Made by a program: the position numbers and the translations under genes. From assembly GCA_020441905.1 (NCBI GenBank), contig JAGRLG010000041.1, positions 1 to 42,183 on the forward strand: a stretch of 42,183 bases of DNA, given 5' to 3'. This DNA comes from Rhodobiaceae bacterium. Its GTDB lineage: Bacteria; Pseudomonadota; Alphaproteobacteria; Rhizobiales; NORP267. Shown in pieces: positions 8,272 through 17,395 of this stretch (the first letter of the stretch is position 1; the number at the start of each line of letters is the position of its first letter). The notes beneath the pieces are model-generated. The model was not told the DNA's origin, did not search any database, and worked only from the letters and a program-made list of their open reading frames with translations.

Positions 8272-10766
8272 AACAGAACCGGCGCGATTTTATGAAAGCC
8301 AGCGCCGTCGCGGCAACCGCGGCGGCGGCCGGCGCCACGGTGGCACCGGAAATCACCAAGGCGGCCACGGCCGACCGCGATATTCGCTGGGACAAGGGCG
8401 TGTGCCGATTCTGCGGCACAGGTTGCGGCGTTCTGGTCGGAACCAAGGCCGGCCGGGTCGTGGCGACCCAGGGCGACCCCGATGCCCCGGTCAACCGCGG
8501 CCTGAACTGCATCAAGGGCTATTTCCTGGCCAAGATCATGTATGGCCAGGATCGCCTGACCCAGCCGCTGCTGCGCAAGAAGAACGGCGCCTATGACAAG
8601 AACGGCGACTTCGAGCCGGTGTCCTGGGATGAGGCCTTCACCACCATGGCCGACAAGTTCAAGGCGGCCTTGAAGGATAAGGGGCCGAGGGGCGTCGGCA
8701 TGTTCGGCTCGGGCCAGTGGACGGTGTGGGAGGGCTACGCCGCCTCCAAGTTCATGAAGGCCGGGCTGCTCTCGAACAATATCGACCCCAATGCGCGCCA
8801 TTGCATGGCCTCGGCGGTGGCCGGCTTCATCCGCGCCTTCGGCATCGACGAGCCGATGGGCTGCTACGACGATCTGGAGCATGCCGATGCCTTCGTGCTG
8901 TGGGGCTCCAACATGGCGGAGATGCACCCCATCCTGTGGTCGCGCCTCACCGATACGCGGCTGACCAAGGAGGGCTGCGAGGTGCATGTGCTCTCCACCT
9001 TCGAGCATCGCTGCTTCGACCTGGCCGACAATGGCATGGTCTTCACGCCGCAGACCGATCTGGCGATCCTCAACTACATCGCCAAATACATCATCGACAA
9101 CGATGCGGTGAACTGGGATTTCGTCAACAAGCACACCACCTTCAACCGCACCGCGGAAGACATCGGCTATGGCCTGCGCCCCAGCCACGAGCTGGAGAAA
9201 AAGGCGGCCAATCCATCCCACGAGAACAAGCACGGCAAGATCGACGGCATCTCCCTGGATGAATACAAGAAGCTGCTCGAGCCCTACACGCTCGAATATG
9301 TCTCCAAGCTTTCAGGCGTCGAGCCGGAGAAGCTGGAACGGCTGGCCAAGCTCTATGCCGACCCCAACAAGAAGGTCGTGTCCTACTGGACCATGGGCTT
9401 CAACCAGCATACCCGCGGCTCCTGGGTCAACGGGCTGATGTACAACGTGCATCTGCTGGTGGGCAAAATCTCCGAGCCCGGCAACGGTCCGTTCTCCCTC
9501 ACCGGCCAGCCCTCGGCCTGCGGCACGGCGCGCGAGGTCGGCACCTTTGCCCATCGCCTGCCGGCAGACCTGGTGGTCGCCAACGAGAAGCATCGCGCCA
9601 TCGCCGAAAAGATCTGGAAACTGCCGGAAGGCGCGATCCCGGATTGGGTTGGCGCCCATGCGGTGTTGCAGAACCGGCTGCTGAAGGATGGCAAGATCAA
9701 CGCCTACTGGGTGCAGTGCAACAACAACATGCAAGCCGCGCCGAACATGAACGAGGAAACCTATCCGGGCTATCGCAACCCGGACAATTTCATCGTCGTG
9801 TCCGATCCTTATCCGACGGTGACGGCACTGGCCGCCGACCTTATCCTGCCCACCGCGATGTGGATGGAGAAGGAAGGCGCCTATGGCAATGCCGAGCGGC
9901 GCACCCAGTTCTGGCGCCAGCAGGTCAAGGCGCCTGGCGAGGCCCAGTCCGACATGTGGCAGGTCGTCGAATTCTCCAAATATTTCAAGGTCGAAGAGGT
10001 TTGGCCCAAGGAGATTGTCGACAAGGCGCCGGAGTATCGCGGCAAGACGCTCTATGATGTTCTGTTTGCCAATGGCCAGGTCGACAAATTCCCGCTTTCG
10101 GAAAAGGCGGAAGGCTTCGACAATGCCGAGGCGGAGCATTTCGGCTTCTATATCCAGAAGGGACTGTTCGAGGAATATGCCAGCTTCGGGCGCGGCAAGG
10201 CTCATGACCTGGCCGAGTTCGACACCTATCACCAGGCCCGCGGCCTGCGCTGGCCGGTGGTCGACGGCAAGGAGACGCTGTGGCGCTTCCGCGAGGGCTA
10301 TGACCCCTATGTCAAGGCTGGCGAGGATGTGAAGTTCTATGGCCGCCCGGACGGCAAGGCGCGCATCATTTTCGCGCCCTACGAGCCGCCGGCGGAAAGC
10401 CCGGACAAGGACTTCGACCTGTGGCTGGTGACGGGGCGCGTGCTGGAGCACTGGCATTCCGGGTCGATGACGCGCCGCGTGCCGGAACTGCACCGCTCAT
10501 TCCCCAATGCGGTGGTCTTCATGCATCCGGATGACGCCAAGGATAAGGGCTTCAATCGCGGCCAGTCGGTGAAATTGTCCACCCGTCGCGGCGAGCTCGT
10601 CACCCGCGTCGAAACGCGGGGGCGCAACAAGCCGCCGAAAGGCGTGGTGTTCATCCCCTGGTTTGACGAAAGCCAGCTCGTCAACAAGCTGACGCTCGAC
10701 GCAACCTGCCCGATCTCCAAGGAGACGGACTTCAAGAAGTGCGCCTGCAAGGTCGAGGCGGCCTGA
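8265..10766 (+). CDS. napA: Periplasmic nitrate reductase catalytic subunit NapA
   Basis: Molybdenum bis-MGD enzyme that reduces nitrate to nitrite in the periplasm. The 833-residue length is typical. A twin-arginine signal (NRRDFMK at residues 5-11, then an Ala-rich core) directs folded export. Cys47, Cys50, Cys54 and Cys82 bind one [4Fe-4S] cluster. Cys180 in NARHCMASA is the expected molybdenum ligand. The C-terminal cofactor-binding region carries the [20 protein letters not shown] block typical of NapA. Electrons should come from NapB and NapC, with NapG and NapH as a second quinol branch. The gene is intact with no odd residues at key sites. Confidence 0.98.
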   Translation: MLKQNRRDFMKASAVAATAAAAGATVAPEITKAATADRDIRWDKGVCRFCGTGCGVLVGTKAGRVVATQGDPDAPVNRGLNCIKGYFLAKIMYGQDRLTQPLLRKKNGAYDKNGDFEPVSWDEAFTTMADKFKAALKDKGPRGVGMFGSGQWTVWEGYAASKFMKAGLLSNNIDPNARHCMASAVAGFIRAFGIDEPMGCYDDLEHADAFVLWGSNMAEMHPILWSRLTDTRLTKEGCEVHVLSTFEHRCFDLADNGMVFTPQTDLAILNYIAKYIIDNDAVNWDFVNKHTTFNRTAEDIGYGLRPSHELEKKAANPSHENKHGKIDGISLDEYKKLLEPYTLEYVSKLSGVEPEKLERLAKLYADPNKKVVSYWTMGFNQHTRGSWVNGLMYNVHLLVGKISEPGNGPFSLTGQPSACGTAREVGTFAHRLPADLVVANEKHRAIAEKIWKLPEGAIPDWVGAHAVLQNRLLKDGKINAYWVQCNNNMQAAPNMNEETYPGYRNPDNFIVVSDPYPTVTALAADLILPTAMWMEKEGAYGNAERRTQFWRQQVKAPGEAQSDMWQVVEFSKYFKVEEVWPKEIVDKAPEYRGKTLYDVLFANGQVDKFPLSEKAEGFDNAEAEHFGFYIQKGLFEEYASFGRGKAHDLAEFDTYHQARGLRWPVVDGKETLWRFREGYDPYVKAGEDVKFYGRPDGKARIIFAPYEPPAESPDKDFDLWLVTGRVLEHWHSGSMTRRVPELHRSFPNAVVFMHPDDAKDKGFNRGQSVKLSTRRGELVTRVETRGRNKPPKGVVFIPWFDESQLVNKLTLDATCPISKETDFKKCACKVEAA

Positions 10767-10778
10767 CGGCCGTGCGAC

Positions 10779-10813
10779 CGCCCGGCGGGGGGTCCCTGAT
10801 TCCCCGCCGGGCG
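10779..10813 (+). promoter_or_regulatory. Stem-loop between napA and napG
   Basis: A perfect 12-bp inverted repeat (CGCCCGGCGGGG / CCCCGCCGGGCG) with an 11-nt loop. It lacks a T-run, so partial termination or protection of the upstream napFDA mRNA from 3' decay is more likely than a full stop, since napGHBC continue on the same strand 30 bp later. Confidence 0.6.
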
Positions 10814-10844
10814 ATTTCCCCGAATTGAACCCGGCATAGACGCC

Positions 10845-11597
10845 ATGACCATGCCCGCACCCAAGACCCGGAGCCGCCGCGATGTTCTCATCGACGGCCT
10901 CAAGCTCGGCTGCGCGGCGGCGATGGCCGGCGTCGGGCTCGCTGCGCTGGCGCGCCAGTCGGTGGCCCTGCCGGCCCAGGCGCTGCGCCCGCCGGGCGCG
11001 CTGGGCGAGAAGGATTTCCTTTCCGCCTGCGTGCGCTGCGGCCTGTGCGTGCGCGACTGCCCCTATGATATTCTGGACCTGGCCGATCTTGGCGATGGTC
11101 CGGCCCATGGCACGCCCTATTTCGTCGCCCGCAAAATTCCCTGCGAAATGTGCGAGGACATCCCTTGCGTCGCCGCCTGCCCGACCGGCGCGCTGGACAA
11201 GGGCCTGAGTGACATCACCAAGGCCAAGATGGGCGTGGCGATGATCGTCAATCGCGAAACCTGCCTTAATCTCAAGGGGTTGCGCTGCGATGTCTGCTAT
11301 CGCATCTGTCCGCTGATCGATGAGGCCATCACCCTGGAGCGGCGGCATAACGAGCGCACCGGCAAACATGCCATCCTCGAGCCGGTGGTTCACGGCGATG
11401 CCTGCACGGGGTGCGGAAAATGCGAGCGCGCCTGCGTTCTGGAGGAGGCGGCGATCAAGGTGGTGCCGCTGCGCCTGGCGAGCGGCGCCCATGACGGCCA
11501 CTATCTGTTCGGATGGGAAGAAAAGGAAAAGGCCGGCGAGGCGCTGGTGCCCGGAATCATCGATCTGCCGGACCGGTTGCCGGGGGGCGGGTCATGA
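10845..11597 (+). CDS. napG: Ferredoxin-type protein NapG, Tat-exported
   Basis: Iron-sulphur protein (MauM/NapG family) that, with the membrane quinol dehydrogenase NapH, passes electrons towards the nitrate reductase. The 250-residue product has a twin-arginine signal (SRRDVLIDGLKLG) and four cysteine clusters: CVRCGLCVRDCP, CEMCEDIPCVAACP, CDVCYRICP (with an upstream Cys in ETCLNLKG) and CTGCGKCERAC. A second ATG lies two codons inside, and the true start between them is not resolved. The TGA overlaps the napH ATG. Confidence 0.95.
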   Translation: MTMPAPKTRSRRDVLIDGLKLGCAAAMAGVGLAALARQSVALPAQALRPPGALGEKDFLSACVRCGLCVRDCPYDILDLADLGDGPAHGTPYFVARKIPCEMCEDIPCVAACPTGALDKGLSDITKAKMGVAMIVNRETCLNLKGLRCDVCYRICPLIDEAITLERRHNERTGKHAILEPVVHGDACTGCGKCERACVLEEAAIKVVPLRLASGAHDGHYLFGWEEKEKAGEALVPGIIDLPDRLPGGGS

Positions 11598-12493
11598 GCG
11601 CGCGCAAATATGCCGGGCAGAGGGCGCGCCTTCAGGGCGGGTTCCTGCGCGCCAACCGTTTTCTGATTGCGCGGCGGGCATCGCAACTCTTCTTCCTTGC
11701 CCTGTTCCTGAGCGGGCCCTTGTTCGGCGTCTGGATCACCAAAGGCACGCTGGCATCCAGCCTGACGCTGGATGTTCTTCCCTTGAGCGATCCCTTCATC
11801 GCCCTGCAGAGCCTGGCCGCCGGCCATATGCTTGAAAGCAGCGTGATCATCGGCGCCCTGATCGTGCTCGTTGCCTATCTGCTGGTCGGCGGGCGGACCT
11901 ATTGCGCCTTTGTCTGCCCGCTCAATCCGGTCACCGACCTGGCGGCTTGGGCGCGCACAAGGCTCGGCCTGCCCAAGGGCCAGGCGCCGGACCGCCGGCT
12001 GCGCTACTGGATCGCCATTGCCATTGTCGCGGCATCGGCGGCAACCGGCTCGCTAGCCTGGGAATTGATAAACCCGGTGACGGCGCTGCACCGCGCGCTG
12101 GTCTTCGGCACTGGGTTCGGGCTGGTTCTGGCGCTGGCGATCTTCCTGTTCGACCTGTTTGTCGCGCACCATGGCTGGTGCGGACATCTGTGCCCGGTCG
12201 GCGCTTTTTACGGCGCCATTGGCGAGATCTCGCTCACCCGCGTTACCGCCGACGCACGGGCGCGTTGCGACGATTGCCTCGACTGTTTTGCGGTGTGTCC
12301 GGAACCCCAGGTCATTTCGCCCGCCTTGCGCGGCGAGCGCACTGGGACCGGGCCGCTGATCCTGTCCGGCGCCTGCCTCAACTGCGGCCGCTGCATGGAT
12401 GTCTGTTCGGAGAACGTATTTCACTTCACCCACCGGTTTAATGACGGGCTGGAACGGCCGCACGGGGCTAAAGGCGCGGCCGGGCCTTGCTAA
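11594..12493 (+). CDS. napH: Quinol dehydrogenase membrane subunit NapH
   Basis: Integral membrane iron-sulphur protein that oxidises quinol and works with NapG. The 299-residue product starts at MSARKYAG, overlapping napG in an ATGA. Hydrophobic segments lie at about residues 30-50, 85-105, 140-160 and 170-195. Membrane-proximal motifs are GRTYCAFVCPLNP and HGWCGHLCPVG. Two cytoplasmic [4Fe-4S] motifs follow, CDDCLDCFAVCP and CLNCGRCMDVCS, matching the family layout. Confidence 0.95.
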   Translation: MSARKYAGQRARLQGGFLRANRFLIARRASQLFFLALFLSGPLFGVWITKGTLASSLTLDVLPLSDPFIALQSLAAGHMLESSVIIGALIVLVAYLLVGGRTYCAFVCPLNPVTDLAAWARTRLGLPKGQAPDRRLRYWIAIAIVAASAATGSLAWELINPVTALHRALVFGTGFGLVLALAIFLFDLFVAHHGWCGHLCPVGAFYGAIGEISLTRVTADARARCDDCLDCFAVCPEPQVISPALRGERTGTGPLILSGACLNCGRCMDVCSENVFHFTHRFNDGLERPHGAKGAAGPC

Positions 12494-12507
12494 AGAGGAG
12501 TTTCGAA

Positions 12508-12990
12508 ATGAGGAACAGGGTCTTGTTATGGCTGGCATTGGCCGGCGCATTGCTGGCGGGCCAGGCACTGGTGCCGACACTTGCCCAAACCGTGGCGCAG
12601 AACGCCGGGCCGGTGACCTCCCTGCGCGGCGAAATAGCGGTCGACGAGACCGGCCCGGCCTCGGCCACGGTCGGCCAGGCCAAGCCGACCGCAGGATTTG
12701 GCCGCGCCTATCGCCAGCAACCGCCGCTCATTCCGCACCGCGTGGATGGCTACCAGGTCAACAAGGATTTCAACAAGTGCCTGAGCTGCCATGCCTGGCC
12801 GCAAAACGCACAATTCAATGCGCCCAAGGTGTCGGAAACCCACTATGCGACGCGCGATGGCGAGCCGACCGACGAAGTGTCACGTGCACGCTGGTTCTGC
12901 ACCCAGTGCCATGTGCCGCAAGCGGATGCCGAACCGCTGGTTCCAAACGCTTTCAAGAACGCCCGCGAAGTCGGCGGAGCCTTCAAATAG
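12508..12990 (+). CDS. napB: Diheme cytochrome c NapB
   Basis: Periplasmic electron-transfer subunit that docks on NapA. The ATG at 12508 follows an AAAGAGGAG binding site, giving 160 residues with a Sec signal peptide (hydrophobic LLWLALAGALLAG, cleavage likely after the LAQ/VAQ region). Heme-binding motifs are CLSCH (91-95) and CTQCH (131-135). Candidate distal ligands are the His in IPHRVDGY and the His in ETHYATRDGE, in their usual NapB positions. It lies 14 bp after napH. Confidence 0.96.
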   Translation: MRNRVLLWLALAGALLAGQALVPTLAQTVAQNAGPVTSLRGEIAVDETGPASATVGQAKPTAGFGRAYRQQPPLIPHRVDGYQVNKDFNKCLSCHAWPQNAQFNAPKVSETHYATRDGEPTDEVSRARWFCTQCHVPQADAEPLVPNAFKNAREVGGAFK

Positions 12991-13005
12991 GCCTAGGGGG
13001 AAATC

Positions 13006-13710
13006 ATGGACACCATGTCTGAACAGGGAAAAGCTCCCGGGGCGCTGGGTCGAATGTGGAGATGGCTGCGCCGCCCGGCGGTGGCGGTGGCATCGGGAAC
13101 GCTGCTCGTCGTCGGCATTGCGCTCGGCGTGGCCGGATGGGGCGGCTTCAACTGGGCGATGGAGCTGACCAATACCGAAGGCTTCTGCATCTCGTGCCAC
13201 GAAATGGAGCAGAATGTCTTCGTCGAATACCGCACCACACCGCATTACTCGAACCGCACCGGGGTGCGCGCCACCTGCCCGGATTGCCATGTGCCCAAGG
13301 ACTGGGTGCACAAGGTTCTGCGCAAGGTGCAGGCGACCAACGAGCTTTATCATCACTTCCTCGGCTCGGTGAGCACGCCGGAGAAGTTCAAGGCCAAGCG
13401 GCTGGAACTGGCGACCAATGTGTGGAAGGGCATGAAGCGGACAGATTCGCGCGAATGCCGGAACTGCCATGACTTCAAGTCGATGGATCTGTCGACCCAG
13501 GAGGGCCGGGCATCCAACCTGCATCAAAAAGCGCTGGAATCCGGAGGGACCTGCATCGACTGCCATCGCGGCATCGCGCATCAGTTGCCTGCCGGCGCCG
13601 ATGCTGCCGTCGCCAAGCTCTATCAGGCGCTCGGATACAAGCTGGCCCACGAAGAGGGCTATTTCAAAGGCAACGGGGGCAACGGGGGCAACGGGGGCAA
13701 CGGGCAGTAG
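13006..13710 (+). CDS. napC: Tetraheme cytochrome c NapC, quinol dehydrogenase
   Basis: NapC/NirT-family cytochrome anchored by one N-terminal helix (about residues 25-50); it oxidises quinol and reduces NapB. Four heme motifs: CISCH (starting residue 61), CPDCH (91), CRNCH (151) and CIDCH (183). AGGGGGA lies 4-10 bases before the ATG at 13006; an internal ATG three codons in is also possible. The last residues are four Gly-Gly-Asn-type units made by a 9-bp tandem repeat, a tail absent from most NapC proteins. It is the last gene of the operon, followed by a strong terminator. Confidence 0.96.
   Translation: MDTMSEQGKAPGALGRMWRWLRRPAVAVASGTLLVVGIALGVAGWGGFNWAMELTNTEGFCISCHEMEQNVFVEYRTTPHYSNRTGVRATCPDCHVPKDWVHKVLRKVQATNELYHHFLGSVSTPEKFKAKRLELATNVWKGMKRTDSRECRNCHDFKSMDLSTQEGRASNLHQKALESGGTCIDCHRGIAHQLPAGADAAVAKLYQALGYKLAHEEGYFKGNGGNGGNGGNGQ
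13669..13704 (+). repeat. 9-bp tandem repeat at the 3' end of napC
   Basis: Four perfect copies of GGCAACGGG directly before the last sense codon and stop of napC, encoding a Gly/Asn tail. The period keeps frame, so copy-number change would only alter tail length. Confidence 0.92.
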
Positions 13711-13757
13711 CCGTTACCCGAGACACACCGCCGCGAGGCGGGCCAGGAAATTGCGAG

Positions 13758-13791
13758 GGGCGCGGCGGTTTTTCCGCCGCGCCCTCCTTTT
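13758..13791 (+). terminator. Rho-independent terminator of the nap operon
   Basis: A perfect 11-bp GC stem (GGGCGCGGCGG / CCGCCGCGCCC) with a loop of five T, followed by a T-rich stretch (TCCTTTTGT). It lies 48 bp after the napC stop. Confidence 0.8.
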
Positions 13792-13917
13792 GTCAGTCCC
13801 CGGATTTGCCGGACGAGCCGGCCTAAACCGGCCACGCGACTGAAATTCTTAGTGTCAGAGCTTTTCCGGCATGGCAAGTTCGCGCGGGAAAACGGGCGGG
13901 AAAAGGGGCTGGAGCGA

Positions 13918-15063
13918 ATGGACTGGATGCGGCGCTATCCGATGGTGGAGGACTTGCGGGCGAAGGCGCGGGCGCGGCTGCCGCATTTTGCCTTCGAATA
14001 TCTCGATGCGGGAACCGGCACCGAGGAATGCCTGGCGCGCAACCGCGCCGCCTTCGGCAGGATCGCACTGGAGCCGCGCTATCTGCGCGGCGCCCTTGAA
14101 CCGGATCTGACGGCAAGTCTTTTCGGCAAGAGCTATGGCGCGCCCTTCGGTATCGCGCCGGTGGGCCTTGCCTCGCTGATCTGGCCCGGCGCCGAACGCG
14201 CCCTGGCGCAGACCGCCAGCCGCTTTTCCCTTCCCTATACATTGAGCACGGTGGGCGGGGAGACGATTGAGCGGATCGGCGAAGCCGCGGGCGGCATGGG
14301 CTGGTTCCAGCTTTATACGCCGCGCGACGAAACGGTCGCCGTCGACCTGCTGGCGCGGGCCGAACGAAGCGGATTTTCCGTTTTGCTGGTGACGGTGGAT
14401 GTGCCGGTGCCGAGCCGGCGCGAGCGCATGCGCCGGGCCGGAATCACCATGCCGCCGGGGGTGTCGCCGCGCCTGGCCTGGCAGGCGGCGCAAAAGCCGG
14501 CCTGGACGCTGGCGACGCTGCGCCACGGCCAGCCGCGCTTCAAGACCATGGAGACTTACGCCCCGGCGCGCGACCTGGCGAGCGTTGCCGCCTATGTCCA
14601 CGATCAGGTGCATTCGGTGCTCGACTGGGCTTATCTCGACCGGCTGCGGACCTACTGGAAAGGCCCGATGGTGCTCAAGGGCGTGATGAGCGTTGCCGAT
14701 GCGTTGCAGGCCAAGGCGGCGGGCGTAGACGGGTTGCTGCTGTCCAATCATGGCGGGCGCCAGCTCGATGCGGCGCCGGCACCTGTCGAGGCGCTGGCGG
14801 ATATCCGCAAGGCGGTCGGCGATGAGATGGCGCTGATGGTCGATAGCGGGGTGCGCTGCGGCCTCGATATCGTGCGGGCGCTGGCGCTGGGAGCCGATTT
14901 CGTGCTGCTGGGCCGCGCCTTTCACTATGGCGTCGCGGCGCTGGGGCCGGGCGGCGGCGACCATGTCGCCGAAATCCTTCTTGAAGAAACCAGGAACGTC
15001 ATGGCTCAGATCGGGCGGGAACGCTTCGGCGAGCTGGAGGGCGCGCTTGCCTCGGGATCCTGA
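13918..15063 (+). CDS. FMN-dependent 2-hydroxyacid dehydrogenase (LldD-like)
   Basis: Member of the L-lactate dehydrogenase/glycolate oxidase family, which oxidises an L-2-hydroxy acid to the 2-oxo acid using FMN. The ATG at 13918 with GGAG upstream gives 381 residues, the family's usual length; a longer frame from 13852 adds an unconserved leader. The N-terminal FAFEYLDAGTGTEE is the flavin-barrel entry. The catalytic His is His278 in SNHGGRQLD. The VDSGVRCGLDIVRALALGAD segment carries the phosphate-binding Arg region. L-lactate is the commonest substrate, but (S)-mandelate or glycolate cannot be excluded. It stands alone after the nap terminator. Confidence 0.88.
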   Translation: MDWMRRYPMVEDLRAKARARLPHFAFEYLDAGTGTEECLARNRAAFGRIALEPRYLRGALEPDLTASLFGKSYGAPFGIAPVGLASLIWPGAERALAQTASRFSLPYTLSTVGGETIERIGEAAGGMGWFQLYTPRDETVAVDLLARAERSGFSVLLVTVDVPVPSRRERMRRAGITMPPGVSPRLAWQAAQKPAWTLATLRHGQPRFKTMETYAPARDLASVAAYVHDQVHSVLDWAYLDRLRTYWKGPMVLKGVMSVADALQAKAAGVDGLLLSNHGGRQLDAAPAPVEALADIRKAVGDEMALMVDSGVRCGLDIVRALALGADFVLLGRAFHYGVAALGPGGGDHVAEILLEETRNVMAQIGRERFGELEGALASGS

Positions 15064-15190
15064 GTTTCCATCCAGCCATCGCGGCAGCGGCGTTTGACGC
15101 TTGTGCCAATGCGGCCGATGATGATGCGAGCCGGCCGGCAGCCGCCGCGTTCCGGCTGTTCGCCCGCGACCGGCTGGGAGGTTTGCCGCA

Positions 15191-15613
15191 ATGACCAAAT
15201 TATTGCTGATCCTGCATTTTCTCGGCCTGGCGATCGGCGGCGGGGCGCCGTTCTTCATGGCCGTTCTGCGCCCTGCCTTCCTGAAGATGGATGGGGTGGA
15301 CGCCAAGCCCTTTCTGATGAAGGCCGGGCGCACCGGCAATATGCTGTCCAAGGCCGGCGTCAGCCTGCTCATCGTCACTGGTTTGGCCCTGGTGTGGAGC
15401 GGGGATTTTGCCGGCCAGACGGCCAGTCCGCTGTTTGTGGTGAAGATGGCGGCGGTGGCGCTGGTCACCGTTTATGTCGGCGCCATGCACGTATTCATGC
15501 GCCGGGCCGCCGGCGGCAATGCGGCGGCGGCGCAAAGGGTGGCACTATATGCCCCCTGGGGCCTTGTAATCGCTCCGCTTCCGGTCATATTTGCCGTACT
15601 CACCTTTTCCTAA
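15191..15613 (+). CDS. Small membrane protein, four predicted helices
   Basis: A 140-residue, very hydrophobic protein with about four membrane segments (near residues 3-25, 53-72, 82-102 and 118-138). The N-terminal LLLILHFLGLAIGGGAPFF and the central SKAGVSLLIVTGLAL resemble small DUF2269/CopD-like membrane proteins, but I cannot place it firmly. GGGAGG lies 8-13 bases before the ATG. It follows the FMN dehydrogenase on the same strand by 127 bp; no function is proposed. Confidence 0.75.
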   Translation: MTKLLLILHFLGLAIGGGAPFFMAVLRPAFLKMDGVDAKPFLMKAGRTGNMLSKAGVSLLIVTGLALVWSGDFAGQTASPLFVVKMAAVALVTVYVGAMHVFMRRAAGGNAAAAQRVALYAPWGLVIAPLPVIFAVLTFS

Positions 15614-15634
15614 GTCGAATTAAAAACTTGGAAC

Positions 15635-15654
15635 CGCCGCCTTTTCCGGCGGCG
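15635..15654 (+). terminator. Short GC hairpin after the membrane protein gene
   Basis: A 7-bp perfect stem (CGCCGCC / GGCGGCG) with a 6-nt loop, 21 bp after the stop codon, with no T-run after it. A weak candidate terminator or mRNA-end structure. Confidence 0.35.
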
Positions 15655-15692
15655 AGAACCGGAGCGATCCGGCAAGTCACGCAGGAGAACAC

Positions 15693-17261
15693 ATGAAACT
15701 TGAAAGCTATGTCGAGGGCCGCTGGCATGCGGGTAGCGGCGCCGGGCGCCCCTTCGCCGATCCGGTCAATGGCGAATTGCTGGGCCATGTCGACGGCACC
15801 GGCATCGACGGCGCGGCGGCGCTGGCCTATGCGCGCGATGTCGGCGGACCGGCGCTGCGGGCGCTGACCTTTGCCGAGCGTGGCGCCCTGATCCGCGCCA
15901 TTGCCGATACGCTGGGCGCCAACCGCGATGCCTATATGGAAATCGCGCGGCGCAATTCCGGCAATACCGCCTTTGACGCCTCTGTCGATATCGACGGCGC
16001 CATCGCCACCCTCAAGGTCTATGCCCGCTATGGCAAGGAACTGGGCGATACCCATAGCATCATGGAGCAGGGCACCGTCCAGCTGGCCAAGGAGGATGTA
16101 TTCCGGGCCGGCCATATCTGGACCACGCGCCCCGGCGCCGGCCTGCACATCAATGCCTTCAATTTTCCCGCCTGGGGTGTTTGGGAAAAGATCGCGGTAT
16201 CGCTGCTGGCCGGCGTTCCCGCGCTGTCCAAGCCCGCCAGCGCCACCGCCTGGCTGTCGTGCCAGATGGTGCGCGACGTCGTCGAGGCCGGGGTTTTGCC
16301 CAATGGCGCCATTTCGCTGGTCTGTGGAAACGGCGACGGCCTGCTGGAAGGGCTGACCGCCTTTGACGGGCTGGCTTTCACCGGCTCGGCCGCCACCGCG
16401 CATACCCTGCGCCGCCACCCCAATATCCTGATCGCGGCGCCACGCTTCAACGTCGAGGCCGACAGCGTCAACGGCACCATTCTCGGCCCCGATGCCAGGC
16501 CGGGCGACGCGGTGTTCGACCTGCTGGTGCGCGAACTGGTCAGCGCGTTCAGCGTCAAGGCGGGGCAGATGTGCACCAATATCCGCCGCATCATGGTGCC
16601 GGCGGAGCGGCTGAAGGACGTGCGCGAGGCGGTCGCCGCCAAGCTCGACAACATCGTCATTGGCGATCCGGCGGTCGAGGGCGTGCGCATGGGGCCGCTG
16701 GTGTCCAAGTCGCAGCAGAAATCGGCGTTCGATGGCCTGGAGCGGCTGAAGAGCGACGCCAGGGTGATCACCGGCGGCGGGCTGCCGGAGCGCATCCAGG
16801 GCGGCGATCTCGACAAGGGCTGTTTCGTGGCGCCGACGCTGCTGGAATGCGGCGATCCCGACGGCGCGCGGGCAGTGCATGAAATCGAGGTCTTCGGGCC
16901 GGTGGCAACGCTGATTCCCTATCGCGACCAGGCCCATGCCATCGCGCTGGCCAATCGCGGCGGCGGTTCGCTGGCGATCAGCCTGTTTTCCAACGATGCC
17001 GATTTCGCCGCTCAAACGGCGGTCGGCATCGCGCCCTCACATGGCCGGCTGATGGTGGTCGACGAAAGCGTCGGCAAGAACCATACCGGCCATCAATATG
17101 CCCTTGCGCACTGCGTCCATGGCGGGCCGGGGCGGGCCGGGGACGGCGAGGAACTCGGCGGCCTCAGGGGCCTGCGCTTCTACATGCAGCGCAGCGCCGT
17201 GCAGGGTTCGCCGGCGCTTCTGGAACGGCTCGCCGGCAATGCGGCGCCGGCCTGCCTCTAG
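15693..17261 (+). CDS. PaaZ/BoxD-type aldehyde dehydrogenase (stand-alone)
   Basis: NAD(P)-dependent aldehyde dehydrogenase of 522 residues. It resembles the N-terminal dehydrogenase half of PaaZ and the stand-alone BoxD (3,4-dehydroadipyl-CoA semialdehyde dehydrogenase). Shared features include the opening around ESYVEGRW, HINAFNFPAWG, and the C-terminal HGGPGRAGDGEELGGLRG. The expected nucleophile is Cys294 (GQMCTNIRR) and the general base Glu255 (VEADS). The MaoC-type hydratase half of PaaZ is absent and no box or paa genes lie nearby, so the substrate is open: a CoA-linked semialdehyde or an aromatic aldehyde. GGAG precedes the ATG. Confidence 0.88.
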   Translation: MKLESYVEGRWHAGSGAGRPFADPVNGELLGHVDGTGIDGAAALAYARDVGGPALRALTFAERGALIRAIADTLGANRDAYMEIARRNSGNTAFDASVDIDGAIATLKVYARYGKELGDTHSIMEQGTVQLAKEDVFRAGHIWTTRPGAGLHINAFNFPAWGVWEKIAVSLLAGVPALSKPASATAWLSCQMVRDVVEAGVLPNGAISLVCGNGDGLLEGLTAFDGLAFTGSAATAHTLRRHPNILIAAPRFNVEADSVNGTILGPDARPGDAVFDLLVRELVSAFSVKAGQMCTNIRRIMVPAERLKDVREAVAAKLDNIVIGDPAVEGVRMGPLVSKSQQKSAFDGLERLKSDARVITGGGLPERIQGGDLDKGCFVAPTLLECGDPDGARAVHEIEVFGPVATLIPYRDQAHAIALANRGGGSLAISLFSNDADFAAQTAVGIAPSHGRLMVVDESVGKNHTGHQYALAHCVHGGPGRAGDGEELGGLRGLRFYMQRSAVQGSPALLERLAGNAAPACL

Positions 17262-17284
17262 GCAACAGGATGCAATGACATGAG

Positions 17285-17320
17285 CCGCCGGCGCTTGACG
17301 CAATCGCGCCGGCGGTTTCT
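17285..17320 (+). terminator. Rho-independent-like terminator after the aldehyde dehydrogenase gene
   Basis: A perfect 10-bp stem (CCGCCGGCGC / GCGCCGGCGG) with an 11-nt loop followed by TTTCT, 23 bp after the stop codon. Confidence 0.65.
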
Positions 17321-17395
17321 CATCTGGCGGGATTGAATCGCATTACCGGCCCGGGACGCCTCGCCGCGCCAGCAACAGGAAGGGTTTTCCCGACC

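Noticed and set aside
13855..15468. 537-codon minus-strand frame across the FMN dehydrogenase gene
   Set aside because: It runs over a well-conserved sense gene and continues into the next one; no binding site and no domain.
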